Numbered from the stretch's first letter, positions 7,698 through 15,315 are shown. The stretch: DNA of 64,000 bases from Caulobacteraceae bacterium (GCA_947475875.1 CANJME010000008.1:1-64000), one strand, 5' to 3'. Made by a program: numbers and translations. Notes: a model not told the origin generated them from the letters alone.

Positions 7698-8416
7698 GGG
7701 GCTTTCCCGGTAGGCGCCGCAGGAACGGCGGCACGACTGAGGACATGTTGCGCCGGCAGGTCCGGCCGCGCGCTGGTGGCCGGAACATTGGCGATGACGT
7801 TGCTGAGATTGCCGGGCTGTCCGGAAGGGATTAGCTCGTAGAACCCGCTGATCCGCAGGCGGACGATGACCGGTTTTTCGCTGGAGTTCTGAAACATCCA
7901 GCCCTGGATGCCGTCGAAGGGCGCAATCAGCGAGCCATGCTGGCGAAGGCCGAACCCCTGCTTGTAGGAGGCGACCGTCATGCCCTCGCCGGCGCTCTTT
8001 TCCAGGGTGTGGCCGTGGAAGTCGTAATGGAACTCGCGCGGGTTCTCCGCCCCGATCACCTCCCAGTCGAAGATCAGGGTGGCGTCCTTGGTCATGCGAA
8101 CCTTGTATTCGAGATCGGAATTCTTGTAGCCGCCAAGAAAACCGCTGAGCGGAATCTCGATAACGTCGGTGCGATAGGGCGTTTCGTAGGCATGGGCTCG
8201 GGCGATGGCGCCGGACTTTGAGTCCACCAGCGTGTCCTTCGGCGCCCAGATGCGGGCAAGGCCGGTGACCTTGCCGATGCCCAGCGGGTCGATGCCATAT
8301 TCGGCCGGGACCACCGCGCCGAACACGATCAGGCCTCCGGCGGCGACCGCCCCAGTCGTGGCGATCAGGAGCTTTGCCCGGGACAGGCGCGGCGAGGTGG
8401 TTTGGATGGAACTCAT
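7694..8416 (-). CDS. 'Transmembrane anchor' protein, single N-terminal helix with a periplasmic domain
   Basis: 240 residues. A cytoplasmic start is followed by one hydrophobic helix (about 14-38) and a soluble domain on the periplasmic side. Visible landmarks are WEVIGAENPREFHYDFHGHT (with FHYDFHGH, a possible metal-binding cluster), SYKQGFGLRQHGSLIAPFDG and GWMFQNSSEKPVIVRLRISGFY. I recall similar proteins being annotated only as 'transmembrane anchor protein' next to HupE/UreJ genes. Its stop abuts the hupE-like start region: that gene ends one base away at 8417, and the cytochrome gene overlaps its end by 4 bp. The function is unknown. The His-rich patch and the neighbours suggest metal handling or cytochrome anchoring. 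Confidence 0.72.
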   Translation of the reverse strand: MSSIQTTSPRLSRAKLLIATTGAVAAGGLIVFGAVVPAEYGIDPLGIGKVTGLARIWAPKDTLVDSKSGAIARAHAYETPYRTDVIEIPLSGFLGGYKNSDLEYKVRMTKDATLIFDWEVIGAENPREFHYDFHGHTLEKSAGEGMTVASYKQGFGLRQHGSLIAPFDGIQGWMFQNSSEKPVIVRLRISGFYELIPSGQPGNLSNVIANVPATSARPDLPAQHVLSRAAVPAAPTGKAP

Positions 8417-9133
8417 CTAGAGACCTCCGAGGAAATAGGCGGCGAGTTGCCGGGTCATGAACACCGAGCCCGCAACCATGATCAGGACGTTGGCGGCGAC
8501 AGCGGTGCGGGCGAACAGCCGCGTCCGGCGCCAGGCGGTCATCGCCAACAGGATCAGGGACAAGGCAATGATCTGGCCGATCTCCACCCCAACATTAAAG
8601 GAGATGAGGTTGGTGACCAGACCGTTCGGATTGAGGTGCAGGCTCTGCAGCTTGGTGGCCAGGCCAAAACCGTGGACCAGGCCAAAGCCCAGGACGACGG
8701 GCCGGTTGTCCGGCTGAAACCCGAACAGGGTCTTCATGCCGCCGAGGTTGTCGAAGGCCTTGTAGATCACCGAAAACCCGATCACCGCGTCGACCAGGGC
8801 CGAGTCCATGCGGATATTGAGCAGCACCCCGGCCAGCAGCGTGATCGAGTGGCCCAGCGAGAACATGGTCACGTAGAGGGCGATCTGCCGGAAGCGGAAC
8901 AGGAAGAAGATCACACCTAGCAGGAAGAGCAGGTGATCGTAGCCGGTGACCATGTGCTTGGCGCCGAGATAGGCGAACGGAAGCGGGTCGGGACCGGTGG
9001 TTGCGGCGACGAAGGCCGCATCCTTGCCGCCGATGGCGTGCGCCGTGGCGGGCGACGCCAAACCAAACTGAAACCAGACGATCAAACCAACGACCCAGGC
9101 GACGAGCGCGCTGAGGCCGTGGGCCCTTCTCAT
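8417..9133 (-). CDS. HupE/UreJ-family membrane protein
   Basis: 238 residues from the ATG at 9133; a GTG at 9154 with GAGGG upstream is a possible alternative start. The signal-like first helix ends near ATAHA, then come about six membrane helices. The family signature GYDHLLFLLGVIFFLF (about 65-80) is present, as are GHSITL and GFGLVHGFGLA, whose His/Asp residues in HupE/UreJ are thought to bind nickel or another divalent metal. It is the first gene of the operon running down to the PepSY protein, with a FixK box about 100 bp upstream. No hydrogenase or urease genes are in the window, so its cargo may not be nickel. Confidence 0.85.
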   Translation of the reverse strand: MRRAHGLSALVAWVVGLIVWFQFGLASPATAHAIGGKDAAFVAATTGPDPLPFAYLGAKHMVTGYDHLLFLLGVIFFLFRFRQIALYVTMFSLGHSITLLAGVLLNIRMDSALVDAVIGFSVIYKAFDNLGGMKTLFGFQPDNRPVVLGFGLVHGFGLATKLQSLHLNPNGLVTNLISFNVGVEIGQIIALSLILLAMTAWRRTRLFARTAVAANVLIMVAGSVFMTRQLAAYFLGGL

Positions 9134-9238
9134 CCTGATTATGTCGTATCGCCTCGTCACTACATGGCCCTCATCGCCAGGCGCTCGAGAGCCTGGCTTT
9201 TCAAGACTAGCCTTAAGTGCGCCCCGGGCGAAACCACC

Positions 9239-9252
9239 TTGATGTCTGTCAA
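9239..9252 (-). promoter_or_regulatory. FixK/FNR box upstream of the hupE-like operon
   Basis: TTGATGTCTGTCAA matches TTGA-N6-TCAA exactly, 106 bp upstream of the ATG at 9133 (85 bp from the alternative GTG). It places the HupE, anchor, cytochrome and PepSY genes under oxygen-responsive control. Confidence 0.68.
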
Positions 9253-9283
9253 CCGATGCGGTCCGGGCCGCCAAAATCGTCCG

Positions 9284-9463
9284 CTAGGGGTTCGGAGCGG
9301 CGGGCGGCGCCTTCGGCGGCTCAATGGCCTGAGGACCGTTCGGGCCCATGCACATCGCGGCCATCGGCATGGCTGTTGGCGCATGAGGCATGGCGTCGGA
9401 CTTCATCGGCATGGCCGGCGCGGCGGCGCCCGGAGCGGGGGCTTGCGCCTTTGGCATGGGCAT
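9284..9463 (-). CDS. Possible Met-rich small protein (59 residues)
   Basis: Minus-strand frame from ATG 9463 (or 9457) to TAG 9284-9286. Composition is striking: 11 Met, about 14 Pro, many Ala, with repeated AMPM / MPMK / MAAMCMG segments. Met-rich runs of this kind bind Cu(I) or Ag(I) in periplasmic copper proteins. Codon third positions are strongly GC, as in real genes here. Weak points: no clear signal peptide, only a poor ribosome site (CTGGA), and the 5' end approaches the divergent lipoprotein gene. It lies just upstream of the hupE-like operon and its FixK box. A metal-related role is inference. Confidence 0.4.
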   Translation of the reverse strand: MPMPKAQAPAPGAAAPAMPMKSDAMPHAPTAMPMAAMCMGPNGPQAIEPPKAPPAAPNP

Positions 9464-9495
9464 TCCAGCCCGGCCGCCCGGCCTGGAGTCGCCTG

Positions 9496-9963
9496 ATGAA
9501 ATCCGTGGCTCTGCCCCTGATCCTGTTGGTGACGCTGTCGGCCTGCGCCTCCTCCGAGACCACCCATCTGGAAAAGTCGAACGACGTCGGCGTGGCCGCC
9601 CAGCAGCCGTTGCGCCACCTTAACCTGGTGAAGAACGAGATTCCGCCGGTCCTGCGCCAGGCTGTGACCGCGCCCTATGCCCTGAGCGACCCTGTGACCT
9701 GCGATGGCCTGGCGCAAGACATCACTGCCCTCACCGCAATCCTGGGCCCCGACATGGACGTTCCGCCGGGACCCAACGGCGGCGGCGGCGACGCCGTGAT
9801 CGCCGATCTGGTGCGCGGCGTGGTCGGCATCCCGTTCAGCGGGCTCATTCGCAACATGAGCGGGGCCGCGGCGCGCGAGCGCGAGGCGCGGCGGGCGATC
9901 CTGGCCGGCATGGCGCGACGCTCGTATCTGAAGGGCGTGTCCCACGACCGGAGTTGTTCGTGA
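9496..9963 (+). CDS. Small lipoprotein of unknown function
   Basis: 155 residues from ATG 9496, with GGAG 8 bases upstream. Longer in-frame starts (9217) lack a ribosome site and put sequence before the signal. Lipobox LSAC (Cys near 16) follows a hydrophobic stretch. The mature part has one conserved-looking region (LRQAVTAPYALSDPVTCDGL..LGPDMDVPPG), a Gly-rich turn and a hydrophobic helix (IADLVRGVVGIPFSGLIRNM), and ends CS. No family recognised. It reads toward the VIT transporter, 56 bp away, but a near-FixK site in between suggests that gene has its own promoter. Confidence 0.65.
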   Translation: MKSVALPLILLVTLSACASSETTHLEKSNDVGVAAQQPLRHLNLVKNEIPPVLRQAVTAPYALSDPVTCDGLAQDITALTAILGPDMDVPPGPNGGGGDAVIADLVRGVVGIPFSGLIRNMSGAAAREREARRAILAGMARRSYLKGVSHDRSCS

Positions 9964-9970
9964 CTTCCCT

Positions 9971-9984
9971 ATGATTTCGATCAA
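9971..9984 (+). promoter_or_regulatory. Near-consensus FixK/FNR box upstream of the VIT transporter gene
   Basis: ATGATTTCGATCAA differs from TTGAT-N4-ATCAA at one base. It is 36 bp before the ATG at 10020, close enough to overlap a core promoter, and lies within a run of exact FixK boxes. Confidence 0.5.
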
Positions 9985-10019
9985 AGGCGGGAGACCATCG
10001 TTCAGGCAGGAGTACAGGG

Positions 10020-10721
10020 ATGAGCCGACTTCAACGCCACCTTGAACGCCATCTGGTCCAGCGCATCGGCTGGCTGCGCGCCGCCGTGCTGGGCGCCAAT
10101 GACGGGATCGTCTCCACCGCCAGCCTGGTCGTTGGGGTCGCCGCGGCTTCGAGCGGCAAGGCGGAGGTTCTGATCGCGGGCGTGGCGGGCCTGGTAGCCG
10201 GCGCCATGTCGATGGCGGCCGGAGAATATGTTTCGGTTAGTTCACAGGCCGACACCGAAAGCGCCGATCTGAAACGGGAAACAGCTGAGCTGGCTGGCAG
10301 TCCGGATTCCGAATTGGCCGAACTGACGGGAATCTATGTTTCCCGGGGACTGACGCCTGATCTGGCCAGCAAGGTCGCTGAACAGATGATGGCGGGCGAC
10401 GCCTTGGCCGCTCACGCCCGGGATGAACTCGGCATCCTGGAGATCACCCGCGCCCGGCCCGTACAGGCAGCCCTGACCTCGGCCGCCACCTTTTCGGCCG
10501 GCGCGGCCGTACCCCTGCTCAGCGTGATGGTCACGCCGGTGAGCCTGCTTGGACCGGTCGTTTCGGCCGCCTCTCTGGTCTGCCTGGCGGTTCTGGGCGC
10601 GATCGGCGCCAGGGCAGGCGGCGCCAATATCTGGAAAGCCTCGTGGCGCGTCACGTTCTGGGGCGCCCTGGCCATGGCGCTTACGGCCGGCATCGGCCTG
10701 ATCTTCGGCCAAACAGTCTAG
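10020..10721 (+). CDS. VIT1/CCC1-family Fe/Mn transporter
   Basis: 233 residues. N-terminal helix motif WLRAAVLGANDGIVSTASLVVGVAAA (about 18-43) is the VIT/CCC1 signature, with the conserved NDG. A second helix follows (GLVAGAMSMAAGEYVSVSSQ). The middle cytoplasmic region (80-145) is Glu/Asp rich, the expected metal-binding hub, and three C-terminal helices end the protein. Family members export or store Fe2+ and Mn2+. AGGAG is well placed before the ATG. Its position between FixK-type sites suggests it lowers free iron when oxygen falls; this is inference. Confidence 0.88.
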   Translation: MSRLQRHLERHLVQRIGWLRAAVLGANDGIVSTASLVVGVAAASSGKAEVLIAGVAGLVAGAMSMAAGEYVSVSSQADTESADLKRETAELAGSPDSELAELTGIYVSRGLTPDLASKVAEQMMAGDALAAHARDELGILEITRARPVQAALTSAATFSAGAAVPLLSVMVTPVSLLGPVVSAASLVCLAVLGAIGARAGGANIWKASWRVTFWGALAMALTAGIGLIFGQTV

Positions 10722-10740
10722 AGCCAACCGGTCGGCAGGG

Positions 10741-10754
10741 TTGATCCGCATCAA
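10741..10754 (+). promoter_or_regulatory. FixK/FNR box upstream of the truncated oxidoreductase and cytochrome genes
   Basis: TTGATCCGCATCAA is a full match to TTGAT-N4-ATCAA. It is 71 bp before the GTG at 10812 and could drive the whole run oxidoreductase remnant, two cytochromes c, and possibly fixLJ. Confidence 0.75.
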
Positions 10755-10811
10755 GGCGCGGACTTCCCGATCTGCAAGGATTTCGGCGCAATCCAACCCT
10801 TGAGGCGCCTT

Positions 10812-11162
10812 GTGGGCAAACGCATTCTGATCATCAACGGACATCCGGACCCCTCGCCGGAGCGGTTCTGCGCGGCCCTGGCGGAAGCCCACGCCGCCAG
10901 GGCCGAGCCGGGCGTCAAGGGCGGCTTTCGGGGACTGCTCAAGGGCCTGTCGGTCCGGCTGATGGTGACCATGGGGATGCCGGCGCCCATCTATCGCCTG
11001 GCGTTCGGAGGCTTCGGCGTTCGGGCTTTGGAACGCGGCGTGCTGCGCTTGGCCCGCATCGGCCCCATCCGTCACGACTACGTCGGCATGGTCGAAGGCT
11101 CAGCCGAGGCGCGCATGAGCTGGCTGAACCACGCCCCTGTTCTTGGCCTGACCGGAAGGTAG
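10812..11162 (+). CDS. Flavodoxin-like NAD(P)H oxidoreductase, internally deleted
   Basis: 116 residues from GTG 10812 (GAGG six bases upstream; TTG 10800 also possible). The N-terminus VGKRILIINGHPDPSPERF is the first strand and FMN phosphate loop of the NQO/MdaB family. From about residue 37 the sequence jumps to the last part of the fold (SVRLMVTMGMPAPIYRLAFGGFGVRALERGVL..). Normal members are about 190 residues, so some 75 central residues, including much of the flavin and substrate site, are missing without a frameshift. Activity is doubtful. It is the first gene behind an exact FixK box and is followed 4 bp later by a cytochrome gene. Confidence 0.65.
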   Translation: MGKRILIINGHPDPSPERFCAALAEAHAARAEPGVKGGFRGLLKGLSVRLMVTMGMPAPIYRLAFGGFGVRALERGVLRLARIGPIRHDYVGMVEGSAEARMSWLNHAPVLGLTGR

Positions 11163-11166
11163 ATCG

Positions 11167-11517
11167 ATGCGCCGCCTGCCTCTTCCTCTCCTCTTGGCCG
11201 CTTGCCTGTCGACATCGGCGTGCGTGAGCCTGCCCATCTACCCATTCGTGACCGAAGAGGACACCGCTCGCCACAGGGGATACAACTACGCCCAGGACAA
11301 TTGCGCCGGCTGTCACCAGATCGGTTATCAAGGCGCCAGCAAGAACCCCCAGGCCCCGGCCTTCGGACAGATCCAAAGGTCCTACAGCCGTACAGGGCTC
11401 GAACGGGAACTCGACGCCGTAAGTGAAGTAGGCCACTTCGGCATGCAGCCCAGACCCATTTCGCCGACCGACCGGACCGATCTCGCCACCTATATCGAAA
11501 ATCTCAGGAGGCCCTGA
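11167..11517 (+). CDS. Small monohaem cytochrome c (lipoprotein-like)
   Basis: 116 residues. The signal sequence ends STSAC (Cys19), a likely lipobox. Haem motif CAGCH at 46-50, and a candidate Met ligand follows in FGMQPRPISPTDRTDLATYIENL, the usual end of class I cytochromes. Only 4 bp after the oxidoreductase remnant and 5 bp before the next cytochrome gene, so all three are one transcript. Probably a periplasmic electron carrier used under low oxygen. Confidence 0.85.
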   Translation: MRRLPLPLLLAACLSTSACVSLPIYPFVTEEDTARHRGYNYAQDNCAGCHQIGYQGASKNPQAPAFGQIQRSYSRTGLERELDAVSEVGHFGMQPRPISPTDRTDLATYIENLRRP

Positions 11518-11522
11518 CGCCG

Positions 11523-11849
11523 ATGCTGCTTGCTCTGTTTCTGGCGCAGTCTCTCGCGGCCGCGCAGCCCCACCTGCCGCCACCGGACGTCGATGTCGCC
11601 AAGGGTCGCGTATTCGCTGCCGACCGCTGCGGTCTGTGTCATGCCACGGGGCCAAAAGGCGCGAGCCCGCTTCGCAAGGCGCCGCCGTTCCGCGACCTGC
11701 ACAAGCGCTACGACATCGACGGTCTGGCCGAGGGCCTGGCGGAAGGCATAGGCGTAGGCGACGTGCGCATGCCCGAACATGTTCTGAAGCCAGAGGAAAT
11801 CGACAACCTGCTGGCTTACATCAAGAGCCTGTCGCCTCGCGGCCGGTAG
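11523..11849 (+). CDS. Small monohaem cytochrome c
   Basis: 108 residues. A short hydrophobic N-terminus (1-14, ending AAA) acts as signal. Haem motif CGLCH at 36-40. The likely axial Met lies in DVRMPEHVLKPEEIDNLLAYI, a class I cytochrome ending. It resembles the protein encoded at 16909-17241 (PLxxAPxFRDL and RMP near the end), so the two are probably paralogues. Directly upstream of fixL. Confidence 0.87.
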   Translation: MLLALFLAQSLAAAQPHLPPPDVDVAKGRVFAADRCGLCHATGPKGASPLRKAPPFRDLHKRYDIDGLAEGLAEGIGVGDVRMPEHVLKPEEIDNLLAYIKSLSPRGR

Positions 11850-11903
11850 TCTGCTCTCGTCAGAAGCGCAGCCATTCGCTAGTGTTTGAGCGGGAGCGGG
11901 TTG

Positions 11904-13067
11904 ATGGTCGACGGCAGCGTGAACGAGCAGGACCCTGCCGAAGCCGAATTGTCGCTGCTGCGTGACAGCGAGGCGCACCTGCGCTCGATCCTGGCCACCA
12001 TTCCCGACGCCTTGGTGATCATCGACGAACACGGAATCATGAGCTCGTTCAGCGCCGCGGCCGAGCGCCTGTTCGGCTGGAGCGCAGCAGACGCCGTCGG
12101 ACAAAACGTCAGCATCCTGATGCCCCAGCCATACCGTGCCGCCCACGACGCCTATCTGAATCGCTATCTGACGACGGGGGAGCGGCGCATCATCGGGATC
12201 GGCCGCATCGTGGTCGGCCAACGCAAGGATAGCTCGACCTTTCCCATGGAGTTGTCGGTCGGCGAGGCGAGATCAGGCGGCGGGCGCTCGTTCACCGGAT
12301 TCGTGCGGGACCTCTCCGAGCGGCAGGAAACCGAGCGCCGGCTGCAGGATCTGCAGACCGATTTCGCCCACGTCTCGCGCCTGACGGCCATGGGCGAGAT
12401 GGCCTCTTCCCTGGCTCACGAGTTGAACCAGCCGCTGTCGGCCATCGCCAGCTACGTCAAGGGTTCCGAAAAACTGCTTGAGGCCGAAGCGGTTGATCGC
12501 GAGCGGCTCCGGGACGCGCTTCGCCGCGCCAACGAACAGGCCTTGCGCGCCGGGGAGATCATCCGACGCCTGCGCGAGTTCGTGGCCAAGGGCGAGACCG
12601 AACGCGCCCCGGAAGACCTGGGCAAGCTGGTCGAGGAAGCCAGTCTCCTGGCGCTGGTCGGCGCCAAAGAGCACGGCGTGCGAACCCGCTTCGACCTGGA
12701 CTCGAGCAAAACCATGGTGCGGGTCGACAAGATCCAGATTCAGCAGGTCGTCCTCAACCTTATCCGCAACGCCATGGAGGCCATGAGCGGCGGCGAGCGC
12801 CGAGACCTGGATATCCGGGTCAGCGCCGGCGAGCCGGGCATGGCCCTGGTGTCGGTCGCAGATACCGGTTCAGGGCTGTCGGACGAAGTCCTCAGTCTGT
12901 TGTTTCAACCCTTCATGACCACAAAAAAAACGGGCATGGGCATCGGCCTTTCGATTTCACGGAGCATCATCGAAGCGCACGGCGGACGTATCTGGGCGGA
13001 AAACCGGCCGGAAGGGGGATGCCAGTTCCACTTCACCCTCCCCATCATCGACGGCAAGGGAGGATAG
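11904..13067 (+). CDS. fixL: FixL, haem-PAS oxygen sensor histidine kinase
   Basis: 387 residues from ATG 11904 (GGAG upstream; an in-frame TTG at 11886 is less likely). There is no membrane helix, so it is soluble. One PAS domain (about 20-135) closely follows rhizobial FixL: His81 in [11 protein letters not shown] corresponds to the proximal haem ligand, and Arg87 and Arg101 (IIGIGRIV) to the distal-side arginines that sense O2. Then come the H-box [15 protein letters not shown] with the phospho-acceptor His172, the N-box ([10 protein letters not shown]), and G boxes ([18 protein letters not shown]). Low O2 turns the kinase on, passing phosphate to FixJ, encoded 1 bp downstream. Lacks the extra N-terminal PAS domain of Bradyrhizobium FixL. 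Confidence 0.95.
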   Translation: MVDGSVNEQDPAEAELSLLRDSEAHLRSILATIPDALVIIDEHGIMSSFSAAAERLFGWSAADAVGQNVSILMPQPYRAAHDAYLNRYLTTGERRIIGIGRIVVGQRKDSSTFPMELSVGEARSGGGRSFTGFVRDLSERQETERRLQDLQTDFAHVSRLTAMGEMASSLAHELNQPLSAIASYVKGSEKLLEAEAVDRERLRDALRRANEQALRAGEIIRRLREFVAKGETERAPEDLGKLVEEASLLALVGAKEHGVRTRFDLDSSKTMVRVDKIQIQQVVLNLIRNAMEAMSGGERRDLDIRVSAGEPGMALVSVADTGSGLSDEVLSLLFQPFMTTKKTGMGIGLSISRSIIEAHGGRIWAENRPEGGCQFHFTLPIIDGKGG

Positions 13068-13068
13068 C

Positions 13069-13677
13069 ATGCCCGGAAAGGGTGAAGTCCATATCGTCGA
13101 TGACGACGACGCCATCCGCGATTCTCTTGCCTTCCTGCTCGACACCTCCGGCTGGCGCACGCGCCTCTGGCCCTCGGCCGAGAGCTTTCTGGCCGAAGCG
13201 GAGGTCACGAAGATCGCCTGCCTGATCACCGATGTCCGGATGCCGGGCCTCAGCGGGCTCGATCTGGTGCAACGCCTCAACGCCCAGGGTTTTGTAGCGC
13301 CTATCATCGTCATGACGGGACATGGGGACATTCCGCTGGCGGTGGACGCCATGAAGGCTGGTGTCGTCGACTTCCTGGAAAAGCCGATCAACGACGACCT
13401 TCTAATGGGAGCGCTCGAAGCGGCCGTGAACAAGAGCCGCAAGGCGGCGCCGGACAGCCCGCAGGTGCTGGAGACCCGCAAGAAATTTCACGCGCTCTCG
13501 CCGCGCGAGCGGGACGTGCTCGACGGCGTGGTGGCGGGAAAGCCCAACAAGGTGATCGCTTACGAGCTGGGGATCAGTCCCCGCACGGTAGAGGTTTATC
13601 GGGCCGGGTTGATGTCCAAGACCGGCGCGGGCAGCCTGTCTGAACTGGTGAAGATGAGCATTCTCGCAGGTCTTTGA
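13069..13677 (+). CDS. fixJ: FixJ, response regulator
   Basis: 202 residues. Receiver domain 1-120 has the acidic pocket DDDD (11-14), phospho-acceptor Asp55 (LITDVRMPG), Thr83 (VMTGHG) and Lys105 (EKP). The LuxR/NarL helix-turn-helix is at about 140-200 (LSPRERDVLDGVVAGKPNKVIAYELGIS..RTVEVYR). Phosphorylated by FixL, it dimerises and activates fixK-type promoters. Candidate targets share TACGTA/CCCTTAGGG near 7095, 14565 and 15837. Confidence 0.95.
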   Translation: MPGKGEVHIVDDDDAIRDSLAFLLDTSGWRTRLWPSAESFLAEAEVTKIACLITDVRMPGLSGLDLVQRLNAQGFVAPIIVMTGHGDIPLAVDAMKAGVVDFLEKPINDDLLMGALEAAVNKSRKAAPDSPQVLETRKKFHALSPRERDVLDGVVAGKPNKVIAYELGISPRTVEVYRAGLMSKTGAGSLSELVKMSILAGL

Positions 13678-13683
13678 CCCCGG

Positions 13684-13697
13684 TTGACCTGCGTCAA
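13684..13697 (+). promoter_or_regulatory. FixK/FNR box upstream of the receiver-fusion gene
   Basis: TTGACCTGCGTCAA, an exact TTGA-N6-TCAA match starting 7 bp after the fixJ stop and 24 bp before the ATG at 13721. The closeness to the start suggests the transcript begins at or near the ATG, or that the real start is ATG 13733. Confidence 0.7.
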
Positions 13698-13720
13698 TGC
13701 TGGAGGGCCGGCCATAGAGC

Positions 13721-14518
13721 ATGGTCGCCCGCATGGACGCCCAAGTTCCCGATCGGCCAAAGGTCATTCTCGTAGACGACGACGAAGCCCTGCTGCGTGC
13801 GCTCGGGTTCTCGCTGGAACTGGAAGGTTTCGCCGTGGAATCGCACCTGGATGCGGTTTCCATAAAGCCTGAGAGCCTGCCGGCGCAGGATGCGTGCCTG
13901 GTGATTGACTACCACATGCCGGATACGGACGGAGTGCAGGTGCTGCAGGCTTTGCGCGCCAGCCAAGTGGCCCTGCCAGCGATCATCATCACGACCCACG
14001 CCGGGCCCCATCTACGCGCGACCGCCAGGCGCCTGGGCGCCACCATTGTTCAAAAACCCCTGATCGGACCGGCCCTCAGCAGCGAGATTCGCACCCTGCT
14101 CAAGGCCGCTTCGGCAAAAAAGGAGCCAATCATGCCCCACGACCAGATCTCCCTGGAACGCATCGTACTCGAGCTGGCGCGCGAGCCCGCCCATCCGCAG
14201 GGCGATCCGACCGAACGCTATGTCATTGTCGCCCCTCTGAGCGAGGATGGTCGGCTGGACGCCGAAGCCTGGAAAGCGAGCCGCGACCATTGCCGGGTGG
14301 CGCGTGAAAGCGGCAGCCATGCCGTTTCGCTCGGCCATCTGGTGCATGGGCCCGGCGGACACTGGATACTGCGGTTCGACATCACCAATGATCGGCCGGC
14401 CGAGAAGGGCTTTCGTTTCGAAGACGAGCGCTTTGTCCTGGGCGAATACATTTCCATTGAACGGGACGGCCGCACGCACGCCTTCCGCGTCGTCTCCTCG
14501 ACCCCTGTGCGAGTCTGA
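13721..14518 (+). CDS. Receiver-domain protein fused to an uncharacterised C-terminal domain
   Basis: 265 residues. Residues 12-130 are a CheY-like receiver: DDD (19-21), phospho-site Asp63 (VIDYHMPDTDG), Thr91/92 and Lys112. Residue 138 is a Met (ATG 14132) preceded by an excellent ribosome site (AAAAAAGGAGCCAATC), and the following 128 residues (MPHDQISLERIVLELAREP.. to ..VVSSTPVRV) form a compact domain I cannot assign. There is no stop between them, so both a long fusion and a separate short protein could be made. Placed between fixJ and fixK and behind a FixK box, it could compete for FixL phosphate or feed back on the cascade. This role is inference. ATG 13733 is an alternative start. 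Confidence 0.75.
   Translation: MVARMDAQVPDRPKVILVDDDEALLRALGFSLELEGFAVESHLDAVSIKPESLPAQDACLVIDYHMPDTDGVQVLQALRASQVALPAIIITTHAGPHLRATARRLGATIVQKPLIGPALSSEIRTLLKAASAKKEPIMPHDQISLERIVLELAREPAHPQGDPTERYVIVAPLSEDGRLDAEAWKASRDHCRVARESGSHAVSLGHLVHGPGGHWILRFDITNDRPAEKGFRFEDERFVLGEYISIERDGRTHAFRVVSSTPVRV
14120..14134 (+). promoter_or_regulatory. Internal ribosome binding site inside the receiver-fusion gene
   Basis: AAGGAGCCAATCATG: AAGGAG seven bases before an in-frame ATG (14132) at the exact border between the receiver and the C-terminal domain. Well positioned to give a separate 128-residue product. Confidence 0.5.
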
Positions 14519-14564
14519 AGGAGAGTCCGCTCTACGGTTTTCTCCTCGGCCTGTTCAGGCCCCG

Positions 14565-14586
14565 CCTCCGTATAATCCCTTAGGGG
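14565..14586 (+). promoter_or_regulatory. Candidate FixJ-type site upstream of fixK
   Basis: CCTCCGTATAAT followed by CCCTTAGGGG, ending 66 bp before the fixK ATG. It aligns with 15837-15858 (CCTCCGTAAATA..TAGGGG, and both are then followed by CCTGAAT) and with the minus strand of 7095-7115. The expected place for FixJ to activate fixK. Confidence 0.5.
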
Positions 14587-14652
14587 AACGACCTGAATTT
14601 TCGAGGATGCACCCGGCGCCTAGCCTGTCTCCATCAGTAACGGAGACAGCCG

Positions 14653-15303
14653 ATGCGCTCTTTCAACACCGCGAGCCCCGCCAGCACCTTCGCTCCGCCC
14701 GCCGTCGCGCCCGGCGCCGACCTGGGTCCCATGAGCGTGCGCATGAGCTTTGCGAAGGAAGAGGAAATCTATGCTCAGGAAGAAGAGGCCGATCTGGTCT
14801 ACCGGGTGGTTTCCGGCGCGGTGCGGATCACCTGTCTGATGGCCGACGGCCGCCGCCACGTGGCCGGTTTCCACTTCGCCGGTGAATTCTTCGGCCTGGA
14901 GAGCGGCGAGCAGCACGCCTTTTCGGCCGAGGCGCTGTGCGACACGGTCGTCGCCGTCGCCAAGCGCCGCCTGGTGGAGCGGGATGGGGAGATAGAGCGC
15001 CTGCTGTGGATATCCACGGCGCGGGAGATGTCACGCCTCCACGCCCACATGCTGCTGCTAAGCCGCAAGACCGCCTGCGAACGCGTCGCCACTTTTCTTG
15101 TGGAAATGGCTGACCGTCAGGGTCGCCAGGATAGCCTGTTCCTGCCCATGGGCCGGCAGGACATCGCCGATTACCTGGGCCTGACCATCGAAACTGTCTC
15201 GCGCATGATGACCAAGTTGCAGGCCGACCGGCTGATCGAAATGGAGGATCCTCGCCATGTGCGGATCCGCCATGGCGCCGCTCTCATGGACTGTTGCGAA
15301 TAA
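14653..15303 (+). CDS. fixK: FixK/FNR-family transcriptional activator
   Basis: 216 residues. The N-terminal cyclic-nucleotide-type beta-barrel (about 30-115) lacks the N-terminal Cys cluster of FNR, so it is FixK-like and not itself an iron-sulfur oxygen sensor. A dimer helix (about 118-145) and a Crp-type HTH (166-190, PMGRQDIADYLGLTIETVSR) follow; the E-T-V-S-R recognition helix is the type that reads TTGA half sites, matching the boxes around it. GGAGA lies 6 bp before the ATG. Probably activated by FixJ-P through the 14565 motif, and in turn controls the FixK boxes of this region. Confidence 0.92.
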   Translation: MRSFNTASPASTFAPPAVAPGADLGPMSVRMSFAKEEEIYAQEEEADLVYRVVSGAVRITCLMADGRRHVAGFHFAGEFFGLESGEQHAFSAEALCDTVVAVAKRRLVERDGEIERLLWISTAREMSRLHAHMLLLSRKTACERVATFLVEMADRQGRQDSLFLPMGRQDIADYLGLTIETVSRMMTKLQADRLIEMEDPRHVRIRHGAALMDCCE

Positions 15304-15315
15304 CCGCCAGTCAGG

